From Glossina fuscipes (taxonomy: Eukaryota > Arthropoda > Insecta > Diptera > Glossinidae), in assembly GCF_014805625.2 (NCBI RefSeq), contig NW_023998415.1, positions 1,074,974 to 1,138,973 on the forward strand: 64,000 nucleotides of DNA, in the 5' to 3' direction. Below the pieces are notes generated by a model that made no database searches, was not told the origin of the DNA, and saw only the letters and a list, made by a program, of their open reading frames with translations. The first letter of the stretch is position 1, and every line of letters begins with the position of its first letter. Both the position numbers and the translations under genes were made by a program. Positions 1 through 11,651 of the stretch are shown piece after piece.

Positions 1-232
1 ATAAATTTTTATATTTTATTAGTTTGAAATATTTATAACAGAGAGTTGGATAATAAAAAAAGCCGCTTGCCTGTTTACGAGTTATAAGCAGTCTTTTATG
101 CATCAACAATATCTTTTCAGTTGAGATGATGGCGCTTGCTTTTCGTTCCTCCTGCAGAGCACGTTCCGGTCCGTACCTGGTGGTAGCTGCAAACAAAGTT
201 CGCAATCTTGGGCAGATAGACCAAAAAAGAGG
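1..232 (-). other. Unassigned open frame running off the window edge
   Basis: Read on the minus strand, a frame stays open from a stop at 233-235 down to base 1, about 77 codons, and may continue outside the window. The segment at 120-235 is less AT-rich than its surroundings. The product would contain the stretch RYGPERALQEERKASAI and later turns AT-rich. I recognise no family. The plus strand is also open over much of this segment, which weakens the case for either frame. It could be an exon, a decayed transposon piece or chance. Low confidence. Confidence 0.15.
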
Positions 233-239
233 CTAGGAT

Positions 240-350
240 CGATCGGTATAATATCAAGTGGATCTATTTCAAGTTCTTCTGGGTGTTACATACACATCTG
301 TACAAACTTAATACAATCTTGTATCACGGATGCCGTAAGATATAAATACG
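240..350 (+). repeat. Dispersed repeat family A, terminal fragment
   Basis: This segment carries the recognisable end of a diverged noncoding repeat: a TTCTTCTGGGTGTTACATAC block near 273-292, then a run of the type ACAAACTTAATACA and an imperfect palindrome around TGTATCACGGATGC. The same order of blocks recurs at 36732-36790, 45339-45400 and 55113-55175, and inverted near 30170-30230 and 62450-62505. No coding capacity is visible. The class of the parent element is not known to me. Confidence 0.45.
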
Positions 351-360
351 AGTTTTGTTG

Positions 361-2110
361 AAATGACAAAAAAAAGTGATGCCATTATATCAATCGAGGA
401 GTTTATTACAATCATTTACTTTTTAATGTTCAATGTTAACTTAACGTAAAGTAAAAAACCTAATTTTTTTTTTTTTTGGAAATGCGATACGAAACAATCA
501 AAACTTTTGAGTTGAACGTGCAAATGAGCCTCAAAAGCTCATCGTCTACAAATTACGGTTGATAAGAATGAACACACTCATAAACGATACAGATAAGCAC
601 ACGGTACAGCGATGGTGCCGCCAACTATAATTGGGCGACGCATAACGTCGCCATCCCTTCTGTTGCGACATCCAAAAAATTAAGTTCTATGCTAAGAAGA
701 AAAGAACATCACTCTGCCACATGAATAAGGAATATCTGGCTTAGCTCAGCCGCTGACTCCAAATAAATGAGAGGATAATTGTAACTAAGGGATTGGCTGG
801 CTTTTAGCTTAGCCGCTTAATAATTCTCTAACGAATAGGCATCACAGTGTTGACTAAATGCAGATGTATCGAATAATGCTGTAATTGGCTGCTTCATAGT
901 GTTGGTTATCGTAATGTGAAGTCCTTGTCTTTAGACAAGTGAAATGCGAGACAATAAATGGAGTCCGAAAATGAAACGGGAAAAGCGAATCAAGATTATT
1001 GGAAATGGTCAGCATATCGCCGTGATGGTTCTCCGTCCTTATCGCATTAAATAAACATAAGAGTCAAACAAGAAAGGACTTAAAAGTGTTCTTACTGGAT
1101 AGCCCTGAAGTATATCTGGGCTAGAGCGCCCTTTAGAAGATGAAAAGCACTAACTGCTAAGGCAATCAACTTGTTTCTTTTTTTTTTTTTCTTTGGTATA
1201 ACGTCAAGGAAATCGAAGATCTAGTGCTCGAAAATCATCGATTGATGATGATCTATGGGCATTTTATTTGGATCAACATAAACCCATTTTATAAGAAATT
1301 TGGTGCCTAAAAGGTCTCAAATCTGGGTAGGCTCCGAACACTTTGAATTTTTTGCAAAAACAGGCAACGTCTGTGAAACAATGCTTACTGACTACCAGGA
1401 CGACATTTCTTGCTTAGAACCATGCGACTTTTGAATCTTCAGCTAACTCATAGTATCGCTATGCAGACATCACTTCAGCTTGACTGATGAGATAAAAGCC
1501 AAATCAAAACTATGTTTAAGGTTTTTCCGGAAAAAGAATTCTGTGGCGGTTTTCGAGGATTGGAACATATGTGAGCATAAGTGGATCGTGTGGGGCGAGA
1601 GGACGATGAAATTGATTTGAGAGAAGAAATGAAACTTTTTCTTTTTATAGAAAATTTCATCCTACGCTTTGGCCACAGCGATGTGTGTTTCATAGTAATA
1701 TTTTGCCTCCACTTAGATTGCTTGACGTTTGCTTGAGATACCGTAACCGTTACAAATTCTTAAATATATTCTATGCATGTATATATCGACATAAGTCAAC
1801 CGCACTAAAACTTTAGCATCGATATAGGAATAATGATCATGACAGCATTATGGAGAGTCCAACAGTTTCGAGGAATTGCAACTTTTTCACAATTGGTATT
1901 CTGAACGTATTGTTTTGTGGACAATGTCTTTCGTGTTAGGGGAAGAAAGAATTGTGAAAATAGTTTACCATTGACTCTTGCCAATATTAGTCTCTTTAAT
2001 AGCACACACGAAAAGTAAAGGATTTCAAGTTATTCGTACTTCTTTTGATAATTTGTTGACAAATTGTCCTTAATTTCCTTTCGCTTTTCACATCGCTAAG
2101 ATAAGAAATG
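361..2110. other. No gene recognised; AT-rich non-coding sequence
   Basis: Only short open frames occur here. There are A/T homopolymers near 466-478 and 1179-1190, and a 7-bp stem hairpin at 634-652 (GGCGACG, five-base loop, CGTCGCC). I see no conserved protein motif, RNA gene or terminal repeat pair. Confidence 0.6.
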
Positions 2111-2117
2111 AGAATCA

Positions 2118-2690
2118 AGAAACTTCAGACAGAAGACATTAAAGTGCAAAATATATGGGACGTAAACCCAGCTCGGGACTCTCAAGAAACTTTCAGACAG
2201 CTTATCAGGCAATAATTAATCAATAATTTCTAGACGTTTATATGCGACGGGAATGATCCAAAAGAAGGGAAATGACTTGATGATTATGAATTAACGAAAA
2301 ATGCCAATTCGAACCGGTTTAACATCACGGTTTTATTGCTGGCGGTGAATTGTGGGTGTACTACGACAATCCTGAGCGTAAAGAGTCATGCGTTAATCCA
2401 GGAGAGCCATCCATGTTGACCATAGCAACAACGCCTTGCTGTGCAGACGGCGGAATCAGCAAAATATTACGAGCTGCTAAAACCGAATGAAACTGTTATT
2501 GCACATGTCTACCGGCGAAAACTGAACAAATAGAAGGATGTGTTGTTGCAGAAAAGACCAGCAATAGTAGCTAACAGACGCAGTCATCCTCTTGCATGGC
2601 GACGTTCGACGGCACATTGCAAGTGTTGTCGAAGATACACTGTTCACACGCCTATCAGTGGCTGACGACAAGAAAGTTTCGTTTGGTGAT
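2118..2690 (+). mobile_element. mariner transposase relic (frameshifted)
   Basis: This is a heavily decayed mariner transposase, recognisable only by joining frames. In order it shows DVNPARDSQE near 2160-2190 (second helix-turn-helix region), RRLYATGMIQKKGN near 2235-2275 (the inter-domain linker of mariners), GELWVYYDNPERK near 2344-2382 (the usual GDEKW first-Asp motif with the Asp replaced), YYELLKPNETV near 2467-2500, and LLQKRPAIVANRR near 2540-2580. The second-Asp motif HDNARPH survives as HGDVRRH near 2593-2613. Several stops and frameshifts separate the blocks, and the third-Asp region was not found. Terminal repeats were not located. The motifs resemble cecropia- or mellifera-type mariners; the subfamily is an inference. 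The copy is certainly inactive. Confidence 0.85.
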
Positions 2691-5110
2691 TCGACATATG
2701 TTAATTAAATTTTGATACTTCATATCAGCTACAATTTTGATTGCAGGAACATGTTTTAAGCAGAATTTATGTTTGACATTTTCTGAAACGTGCACTCAAT
2801 TTAGTATAAAATCAAAGTTTTGTAAGTTTTTGACGGTATGGATTTCGGTAAGAAACTAATAAATTTTGCGTATAATAGCAAACAAATCGAATCAATATCT
2901 GAGTCAATGTCTTCTGAGGCCCTTCTTAAGTTCATAAAAGACTAAATTCCGTCATGGGATTGTTTAGGTCAATAGAGGAGATGAATGGGATTCATCATCA
3001 TTAGAATTACAATGTAACTAAACTTTTGCTTCTATAACCAGAAAAGGCAATAAACAGACAAAACTTAAAACATAAAATTACAACACGAATTCAATATGAA
3101 TTGGCGACGAAACTGCACAACATAAAAAATAAATCTGAATGGTTTTGAAAATGTGTTCTTATCCAGGGAAATTTTCTGATATTTTGGACGTACAAGCTAA
3201 ACATTTGATTAAAACTAATATATGTATATGAATTGATACCCGTCGATAAGTCGAAGTTTTCCTTTTATATGTTATTAATATGTGCAAGTAACAGCCGTAT
3301 GTATATCTGGTTAGGTTTTTTTATTTAGCACGTATGCTATACATATCTGGCTCTGTTCACTATAACGGCAAAGGAATTCTATTAAATTTGAGACAAGTTA
3401 CTAATTTCTTTACGCTCTAAGCTAATTCAGCTAAATTAAAAGTTTCAGATAACATTTTTGTATTTATTATTAAGTTTTTGCAGAAACGAAAATCGCATTG
3501 ACCACAGTCGACTGCATGAAAGAGGAGAAAGCAATTTGCTGCTGCTTCATGGCGTTTCCTTGTTCGCTTTCCTTTTGTCATTTCGTATAAAATATAAATT
3601 CACATCGAAATCCTAATTGAACAATGTCAACTCATTGCTGATTGTGTCCTGTATTTTGGTGGTTTTATAGATAACTGCTTATTTATAAAGATCACGATAA
3701 CAGCAAACAGCATAAAACTTTTAGTAAAATTAATGATAGTGAATGGCGGTAACATTTACGGGACCTGATAAACTATATATATTTTCTAATCGGCATTAAA
3801 TTTTGAAACAATGTAAACACGTCCGTCTGCTTGTTTGTGTAATATCTATGGGAAGTCTTTGGTAAATCTTCGCCTGATTGCACAAATGCAAAAAATAAGT
3901 CTCAAGTCTCAAGTCTCCCAAAATAAAATTCGAGATCCTTACACGTGGATTAGTATATCAAATGAATAAAATCGGTGATAGGACATGCTTACAATATATA
4001 AATATAAACATAACACACATACTGAGAACTCTACTCTCTTGCTTCCTGAATTTTTCGCTTGTTATTACTCACTCATAAGTTGCAAGAGAAGTATGTGTAT
4101 GTACAATGTGGATTCTGCAGCTAAGCCTACAGTACGCATATAAAAATTGGAAAAAACCTCCCAAGCCCGCTCACTATTATATGCCATCGAAATTAAATTT
4201 TTTTTCCTATTTATTTTTAATTTTTATTAATTTCTTTGAGGTAAAATCGGGATAGATAGAGAGAGAGAAAATTCGCCCATAGCCAATGTAACTTTCTTAG
4301 TTGTTTTTTTTTGGTAACACAAATAATCCTTTTAATTATAGTTGTGTAGTTGTATAGTTTTTTTTCTGCATATTTTCGTTTTGATGTTTAGTTTTATATA
4401 TTTAATTTTTCATGGAATTCATGAAAAAAATTTCGCTTTGTATGTTTTATCAGTTGAACATTTCTATTATACAAGTGTCTCTGTTTTTGTTTTATTCTTG
4501 ATTGCGTGGTTGTGTAATTTGGATGGAAAATAACATCATATCACGATTAATTGTCGAAGTGTAAGGGAGTTTGCATATATACAAGCACATTTGTATATTG
4601 CAGGTTTCAGCAATTCATGCTTATCTTTTATCCGTTTCAAGTGTAGTAACTGCAACACCATAAATCTTATTAGACTTTAATTGAATTCCTAGACGTTGGT
4701 GTTTATATATTTTTTCCTGTATTTTCTGCAACAAATGAACTAAATAAAAGTATGCTAACCTGCGAATTCTTTTGCAACACCCTTCTCGGGTTCGGGTTGT
4801 ATTCAATCTGGATAACTTTGATTATTTCGAGTATAGTCGAGCTCATCGATTCATACTCTATTCATTGCAATATATTTGTGTGTGTAGAGGACGAAATAAT
4901 AAAAGTAAATGAATTTATTTCGCACTCTCTAAGTTCTCCGTATTTTCAGAGGATGCACATTCATATAGTTATTTATATTACCACTTTTACGTTCCTTATT
5001 CCATTCTATTATCAAAACTAATACTCGAAGATTACATTTATGGTCAAGTTTTGTTTTTTTTGTTTTTTTCAATGTTTTTCACGACTTGAACGAGGACTAA
5101 AAGCGAGCGC
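2691..5110. other. No gene recognised; AT-rich non-coding sequence
   Basis: This stretch holds short chance frames, A/T-rich tracts and a small direct duplication (AGTCTCAAGTCTC) near 3899-3916. The open frames at 4342-4533 and 4752-5021 are dominated by Phe, Ile and Tyr, as expected from AT-rich DNA, and show no family motif. Confidence 0.6.
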
Positions 5111-5121
5111 TCGATAATAAA

Positions 5122-5225
5122 TATACTCCGGAATCCAAACGCAAAGTGCACCAAAGCCGGTAGGAATTGAAATGAAAGTCAAATCGACTCAACAAAGTGG
5201 AAGTGATAATATTTTGATCTTTATT
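5122..5225 (+). mobile_element. Possible mariner transposase fragment
   Basis: Three frames together give YTPESKRKV, then TKAG, then GIEMKVKSTQQSGS and NILIFI. This is the order of the segment just after the first catalytic Asp in irritans/mauritiana-type mariners, where a YTPE-S block is followed by a lysine-rich stretch and a hydrophobic strand. About 100 bp can be followed and two frame changes are needed, so this is a suggestion only. A poly-T run follows at 5230-5251. Confidence 0.35.
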
Positions 5226-5229
5226 GTGC

Positions 5230-5251
5230 GTTTTTTTTTTTTTTTTTTTTT
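5230..5251. repeat. Poly-T tract
   Basis: About 22 consecutive T residues. It may be a simple homopolymer or the reverse complement of a retroposed poly-A tail; no flanking element was recognised. Confidence 0.8.
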
Positions 5252-5817
5252 GAACTCATCCCAGAGAATAAATTGGTTTTGTCGACATTGTAGATATTAA
5301 AACACGAGAAACTAACTCTAAATGGCTAAAATTATGGGAAATATATTCGCATCTAATTGTAAATAAAAAATAGCAAAGGCAAGTGTGAATAACAAAGAAA
5401 ATAAAACAACAAAATTTAAATATAAGAAACACATCCATACGTGCACAAAATATAAAGCGGCACTCTTGCGCACATTAACATACAGTCGTAAGGACCACGG
5501 CAAGTGTAACATACACAAATACGGATATAAATATCTTTGCTTCATATTTACGAAATTCTATAGAAATACACATAAATGTGGAGAAATGAAAACAATGAAA
5601 GGCGACATTAACACAGCTAATGGCGGCTTCTCATTCAAAAATTCAAGCTCAAGTGCGTGTCAACTGCATGCTGCTGACTTTGGTAAAGGCATCTTCATCG
5701 CAAACTTCATGAATTTGTACGCAAGTCTATGAAACATAATAACCTTCGATTGACGCGTAATAACCTTCGAGAACGGTGTAGGTTCTTTCGCTTACTTTTC
5801 CATACAGTTAGTCTCAT

Positions 5818-6290
5818 TTATATTGGCTTTTTTTGCTCGACAAAAAGTAAACGCTTATTAAACTTAGTCCATTGTCCAAACATAAAATTTTTTTTACTAA
5901 TTTGTACTACTAGGGAATACATTATTAATACTGATTGTTTTTCCATAACAATTTTCCTTGTGTGGGAAACAGAGGTCTTGCTCCATTCCTTTTGTAGCAC
6001 TTTGAAGAACTTTGAACTGTGAAGCACTTTGGGACAGTTATATAAGAGTCGCTCAGCGGTACTTATCCTTGAGGTCATTATCTAGATAGAATTTAAATGC
6101 TTCCAAAATACCAAGTTTGTCCGCACCTCTTTTCATATATTCCTTTAATATTCTTAAATAACCCTCCTTGTTTAGAATGCCTTCCATAAACACCAACTTT
6201 TCGACTCCATTATCTCACAGCATGCCAAACTATAGCCCAACCATTGCCTTGCTCGTTGGTACAAGAACGTAATACCGGCTCAATTCTAAT
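5818..6290 (-). mobile_element. Tc1-like transposase relic, internally deleted
   Basis: On the minus strand this is the C-terminal half of a Tc1-type transposase (DDE enzyme cutting at TA sites). A frame around 6290-6205 gives GNGWAIVWHAV, matching the GGGSVMVWG strand. Then comes KLVFMEGILNKEGYLRILKE near 6201-6140 and FYLDNDLKDKYR near 6091-6056, which is the second-Asp motif normally read as FYQDNDPKHKS. After a stop and frameshift, LYNCPKVL and then LQKEWSKTS and TRKIV follow down to 5818. The block expected between them, containing PPQSPDLNPIENLW with the third acidic residue, is missing, so an internal deletion removed part of the active site. Inverted ends were not found. It is a different lineage from the Tc1 relic at 14760-15398. 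Confidence 0.8.
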
Positions 6291-6309
6291 TCTAAGTGGC
6301 TTAACGAAG

Positions 6310-6664
6310 ATGACTACGGATTGATAAGAAATCAAGAAAAAAAAATAAAAAATATTCTTTAAAGAATCGTTGCAAAATTTTTTGAATAACAATAATCATC
6401 CGACTATTCACAATGAATGCTTATCACTAAGCCAGCCATGAATGAATACAGTTTATATGCTCACCGAGAGATATGCACCGTACGACCTATGAATAAATAT
6501 TTAGATGTATGCATACATGTTTATGCAAATGATGTGTATGGATGAATATGTCTGAGAATGTGTGAATAGAACTTATTTCCATACTTAAGAATGTGATTTT
6601 TTATCATATTTGCTGAGTATTTATAGTATTTACGAATGAGATACAAAAAATATGTTGGTCGTTG

Positions 6665-6695
<31 letters not shown>

Positions 6696-7755
6696 CTGTT
6701 CTCTCATTCTTAACCCTCCATTCATCTCCTTGTCTTTATGTAAAGAACAAAAAAATAAATAAATAAATAAAATGAATGCTTTATTATTTCGGGCTCCGTT
6801 GGAAGAAATTCTTAAAATAATGCGCGAAATCGATCGGTTTCCAAGGTTAAGCACGATTATCACATACATCATTCTACTGGTAATGCTAATGTTAAAACAA
6901 ATATATTCTCTGTTATTACTGAGTTTCAAATAAAACTCTCAGAATTACCTATTGACCTATCTAATACTACCCGTTGAGCAAATGAGAAAAATTTAAACGT
7001 AACATTTTACAAACAGAGATTATTGCCTTAATAGATACTTTCGATATTCATTGCTTAAGGGAAATATTTTCTTTGAAGCGTTCAGAGAACACCACATACG
7101 GCAAATTAATTCATGCCTGCGAAGTCATGGTCTGGGACCTTACCTGTTGATATCGAGTCTCTCTTATAATGTAATATTCTACTGATAGATGCCCTTACAA
7201 AGGATTTGTGCTTACTTAGAAGCACCCAACTCCCAAGAAATATTACGTTAGTGTAGCTCCGATCGATTCGGAAGCTTCTGTCAAGAGTTTAAGAGTTGAA
7301 GATAAAATTTCTGCCTTTCGTTTTTATATTTTTTTTTTATACATCTGATTGACGTCTTCTTCGTCATCTTGCAACACGTACACTGTAAAATGCATAATTT
7401 TGTCTGGAAAGGATATGACAAGTGATGGGCATCTTTCAGCAAAAACTTTCGCCAAACATTTCCAAGGAGCAACATTTAAACATGGAGAGTCAAATTTATG
7501 TTTCCGGGATTGCAGCCTAACAATAAAAACGAATAAAAATATTATTATAATAAAATCATCTTTGTAGTGTATATCAAAACACGATAAACACGCTTTTTTT
7601 TTCTCGAAAACATAACGAAGCGTAACTCTTAACAATGTTAATTTCTCTTATTCGATTTTTTTGCAACATCTTTAAAATAACATACTCCCGCGAAACATAT
7701 TACACTTTTCGATAAGTTAGTCATAAGACAATCATCATATCCTCCTATCAATCCT
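6310..7755. other. No gene recognised; one (TA)n tract
   Basis: Mostly AT-rich sequence with short frames, an interrupted (TA)n microsatellite at 6665-6696 and an (AAAT)n-like stretch near 6752-6770. The open frames at 6630-6929 (-), 7324-7635 (-) and 7349-7567 (+) have no recognisable motif and are compositionally like the surrounding non-coding DNA. Confidence 0.55.
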
Positions 7756-7759
7756 ATTT

Positions 7760-9125
7760 ATCAATCATATTTAGCAAACTAGGACATCACAAATGTTGAA
7801 GTTGTGCAAAATTGGCTTCGAAGCCGCGAAGTTTCTACATACGGTCAATACAGTCACTAATATATGACATTAAAAGAGTGTGAGTGAGTTTAAGTTTGAT
7901 GCTAATTCTTAGGTAAACATCAAAACTGTCGAGGTTTCGCAAAGTCAAACAAACTGTTGCCTAAATCTTATCCATATGTAGGCTAAAGTTTAGTTTGCTA
8001 CCGAGAATTATCCCAAGACATCGCGTGAACTCGACAAATTCAATATACACATCAAATATTTTGATATTAAAAGCGGCACCACCGTGTCCATGGCTGTTGA
8101 AAACAAGACCTTTTGATTTACTTGTATTAATCGAAAGAAAATTATTGAGCATCTAATCGTTAATTCTTAATAGTCATTTATTAACTTTTCGTTCGAACGA
8201 AACAGTGTTCCACTGATCGCAGCTCAAGAGACTGAAAACATCGTCGGCGTAGCCGAAATATGTACACTCGTCTATCTCTATAGCTTCGATGACGCCACTC
8301 AAGAAGAGATAAAAAAGAACGGGACCTAAAATTGAGTCCTGAGGAGCACTTTAACTATTATAGACCCAACATCGTTAATAGAAACGAAGTGCTTGCGGTT
8401 GAGTAGGTAAGATTGCATAAGATCACATGCACTTCTGGAAAAGTTAAAGTTGTGATAAGACTTCTCAATAAGTATTGAATGAGGGTCTCCATGGAACACA
8501 TTCGAAAGGTCTAGGCAGATAAGTGTTTAAAATTTTCTCCACTTAATTCAGTAATAGAGGCGGAAAGACGCGATGCATTACGGTGAGCATGGAATCCAAA
8601 CTGACAATCAAGAGTGGCGCCCTGGTCTGCAAACTTTTCGATTCGTATTAAGTTATCCAAGGCAAAAGGATTTTCATGTTTTGGAAGTCCGGTTCTGTAG
8701 TCTATAACATGTCTGCCAGTTATCCTTATTGTCATGTGTAATATGGTGTTGATATGTTATGTGTCTAAGCGGGCAAGCGTACGTTATTTGCCGAAAATAA
8801 TTGTATTAGAGAGTCAGGTTGGTTACTTACACAGTTATTTGAATATGAAAGGAAGAAGTGAAGCACACGCAAGAGGTCAGTAATGGCATTTACATTCGCT
8901 CTGCTGTAATTAGTGAAAAAGCTAATTGGTTGGATGTAATCCCCGTCTAATAGGGATGTCAACAAAAATTAAGATATGTCAGGAATGATTGTTCAACTCG
9001 AATTAGTATGAGCTATATTTTCACTCGTTGAAAAGTAATCTACAAAGCCAGTAAATAGATGTTGAGGACTGAGGTCTTTTCTTCGGTCCAATTTGAACGG
9101 TTCCATTTAAGCCAATGTTGTCACG
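7760..9125 (-). mobile_element. Non-LTR retrotransposon relic with reverse transcriptase (family shared with 62878-63820)
   Basis: Minus-strand fragments give much of a LINE-type reverse transcriptase. From high to low coordinates these are VDYFSTSENIAHTNS (about 9045-9000), FFTNYSRANVNAITDLLR (about 8915-8865), QGATLDCQFGFHAHRNAS (about 8625-8570), ICLDLSNVFHGDPHSIL, YHNFNFSRSACDLMQSYL, the PQDSILGPVLFYLF block and the catalytic FGYADD box at 8240-8257. Next are INTSKSKGLVF and CLGIILGSKLNFSLHMD, and finally a decayed thumb segment to about 7760. Frameshifts and stops interrupt the reading, so it is dead. The 5' endonuclease part, the poly-A end and target duplications were not found. The thumb segment aligns by motif with the copy at 62878. 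The family looks like the jockey/CR1-type clades, but I cannot fix the clade. Confidence 0.85.
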
Positions 9126-9129
9126 CAAC

Positions 9130-10540
9130 AATCAATATTATTAAAATATCCTACACATTCCTCTAGTTATAGATATATCCATTAACCGTTTTTTGTTCTC
9201 TTTCTTTTTTGTTCTTCTTGCTTTCATCAGTAGCACTGCATGCCGCAAGGCACCTTAAATTAAACTTACCTCGGGAAGATGGATGAGGTGTTGCTCTTCT
9301 TCTTTTTTTTTTTTTTTGATTTTTCAAGGATATATTTTTCATTTTTCAGTTTTCCTCATTTAAATATATGCTAAACGCAACTTGCTTAAATATTATTTCT
9401 TTATTAATTTTTCTTCTATTTTAAGAAGATGATGAGAAAAGCACTTTTTTTTTGAAGCTGTTGCTGTGCTCTTCCATCTTACATACGTCCTATCCTTCCT
9501 TGGTATATATGTCTGGCAGAGCTTAGAATAAAGTGCACGATGCCATAACTTGTAACTATCCTTGATTGATATTATGTTGTAAGACTCACTACTGAGCGAC
9601 TTTAAAAGCGGTTAATCTCCTATGCATAATTGCATAAAGTTAGAATTCATTTCATTTTCACTCCTACCATCTTTTATTTTTTATATCCATATTTGTTAAT
9701 ATATTCGTTCGCCGAATAGGCGGACGGCAGGGAGAAAGCGGTGCTGCAATCTGTTAATAGCGAGTAATTACAAACTATTTAAAGTACAAAATTGTCCTTA
9801 GTACCTCAATTTGGTTGACATAAATGTCTGCTTATAAAAAGTATGGATCAGTGCAACAATTAGCGCAATAAAATGCTTTACTTTACATTTCCAAAACAAA
9901 CAGAAATTTTGTTCGGTAATGTGTGTTTGTAGATGATTTTATTGGCAACAAACATTACATGCCCAAGCGCAAGCACTTACAAGTCATTAAGCGGTTCATT
10001 GAGTGCTGATTGAAACATGGTGTGTGGTTTACAGAAAGACTCCTATTTGTTATCGTTATCATACTATGTTTTTTCTTAATGTTGGCTTTTACGCAACACT
10101 GTTTGAATGGAGGATGATGGTTGAGTTGACCAAGAAAGCAGCACAGACAAATTTGCAAGCTGTGTGCTGCACAATGGAAGTCAATTTCATTCAAAACATT
10201 ATTTAATACTGAAGACCAACTAAATAAAGTGATTTTTCGTACAATTGTACGGAATGAATATGCTGTTAATTTCGAACAGAAAAATTAAGTACTTACTCTA
10301 TTTAAAAAAAAAAAAAAAACAGAAAAAGAAACAGAAGCAGGCAGGACTGAGGCTTTTATACCCTACCATCTCCAACTTTAAAAAGCAAATATGAATATGA
10401 ATAGAATAGAATATGGAAAAAAAATTAAATTTCGAGCCTTTTTTTATTTAATTTTTTTACAAATACTGTAGTAGGGTTCCCTAAAAGTTTTGTTATTGCC
10501 TGTGTTTTTTGGTAATGCCGAAGCACACCATTTTTTTTTA
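9130..10540. other. No gene recognised; AT-rich with homopolymers
   Basis: Contains T-rich tracts near 9301-9318 and 9446-9454 and a poly-A tract near 10303-10319. The overlapping open frames at 9955-10194 (-) and 10003-10206 (+) show no known motif. Confidence 0.55.
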
Positions 10541-10544
10541 TTTA

Positions 10545-10832
10545 TTTTGTATTGTGGGCCACTCCCTCCATCCCTGATGTAGGCCATTTTCAATCAAGTA
10601 ATTTGTTTACGACAATTGCCGATCTTTTCGCCAAATTTAAAGATGATGTCTTTACATATCCACAAAGACGGAAGAATAGTTAGGTGTGAATCGATGTAGA
10701 ATTGAATAAACTCATTAAGATTATTTATTCGTAATAGGGTTTCCGAAGTTTCGATTTAGGTGGATGCGAACGATAAATTGTGACAAAGTCGATATACTCC
10801 CATCCTTTAGTAGATAGTATAAAAAAAAAGAA
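10545..10832 (+). repeat. Dispersed repeat family B copy
   Basis: The segment has the block order of a common fly noncoding repeat: a CACAAAGACGGAAGAAT remnant of the GACAGACGGACA block near 10660, a diverged ATCGATGTAGAATT block near 10692, an AGGGTTTCCGAAGTTTCGAT block near 10737, and a TGACAAAGTCGATATACTCC block near 10780 ending in ATCCTTTAGTAGATAGTAT. The second copy at 43715-44375 has the same order and ends in CCCTCATCTCTCGGTGATG. No protein is encoded. The parent element class is unknown to me. Confidence 0.5.
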
Positions 10833-11189
10833 AAAAAAAACAAAGCAAAGACAACTAACAAGCAACAAAATAAATAAACAAGAATACCATATGTTGCATC
10901 AGTACACGATGCCCTTCCTTCTAATTGATTGACAATCTCACCATAAAACGGAAATTGTGATTTAATAGCCGCAATTCATTCTCTAGTTTGTTGCGTCAAT
11001 ACTTTTTTTCACAATTTTGTTTATCTTTTTTGTCATAATTGTACGCAATTTATATGAACATCACGGAACATGAACAAAACTGTGTCATTGTAACACATGG
11101 GTAGGAGATACATGCATACATGCATGCATGTACGGAGGTACGAAGGTAGCCACAGACAATTAGCAGCCAATCATATTCTCAGGCAGCTC

Positions 11190-11262
11190 GTGAGTGAATG
11201 AGTGAGTCAATCAGTTAGTCAGTTAGTTAGTCAAACAGTCAGTTAGTCAGTCAATTAGTTCG
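11190..11262. repeat. Degenerate GTTAGTCA tandem repeat
   Basis: Imperfect tandem units of the type TCAGTTAG / GTTAGTCA occupy about 70 bp, preceded by GTGAGTGAATGAGTGAGTC. The units vary in length and sequence, as in an old expanded simple repeat. Confidence 0.7.
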
Positions 11263-11445
11263 TCCGTTCATTGCTATCAGCCAGCCAAGCTGCCATTAGC
11301 TTTCATTCTATATACAATTGTTGTCGTCAGTTCATCAGTGATAATGCCCCTTTAATTAGGTGCCGATCAAAATTGATTAACTTCCATAAGCCGCGTCGCA
11401 GACAAGCATACATATACTGCACATAACTACAACATATATACACAC

Positions 11446-11451
<6 letters not shown>

Positions 11452-11495
<44 letters not shown>
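11452..11495. repeat. (AT)n microsatellite
   Basis: About 44 bp of uninterrupted AT dinucleotides directly after a short CACACACGCGC tract. Confidence 0.95.
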
Positions 11496-11497
<2 letters not shown>

Positions 11498-11612
11498 AAA
11501 ACAATGAATACGTGTGACGTTGAATTTACTTTTGGTCACTGAAATTATCCAATTATACATCACATACATTGTATGTATTTATCACATATTTATACACCAA
11601 TAACTATATATC

Positions 11613-11614
11613 AA

Positions 11615-11650
<36 letters not shown>
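11613..11650. repeat. (AT)n microsatellite, interrupted
   Basis: Alternating AT with GTATAT interruptions at the right end. Confidence 0.9.
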
Positions 11651-11651
<1 letters not shown>

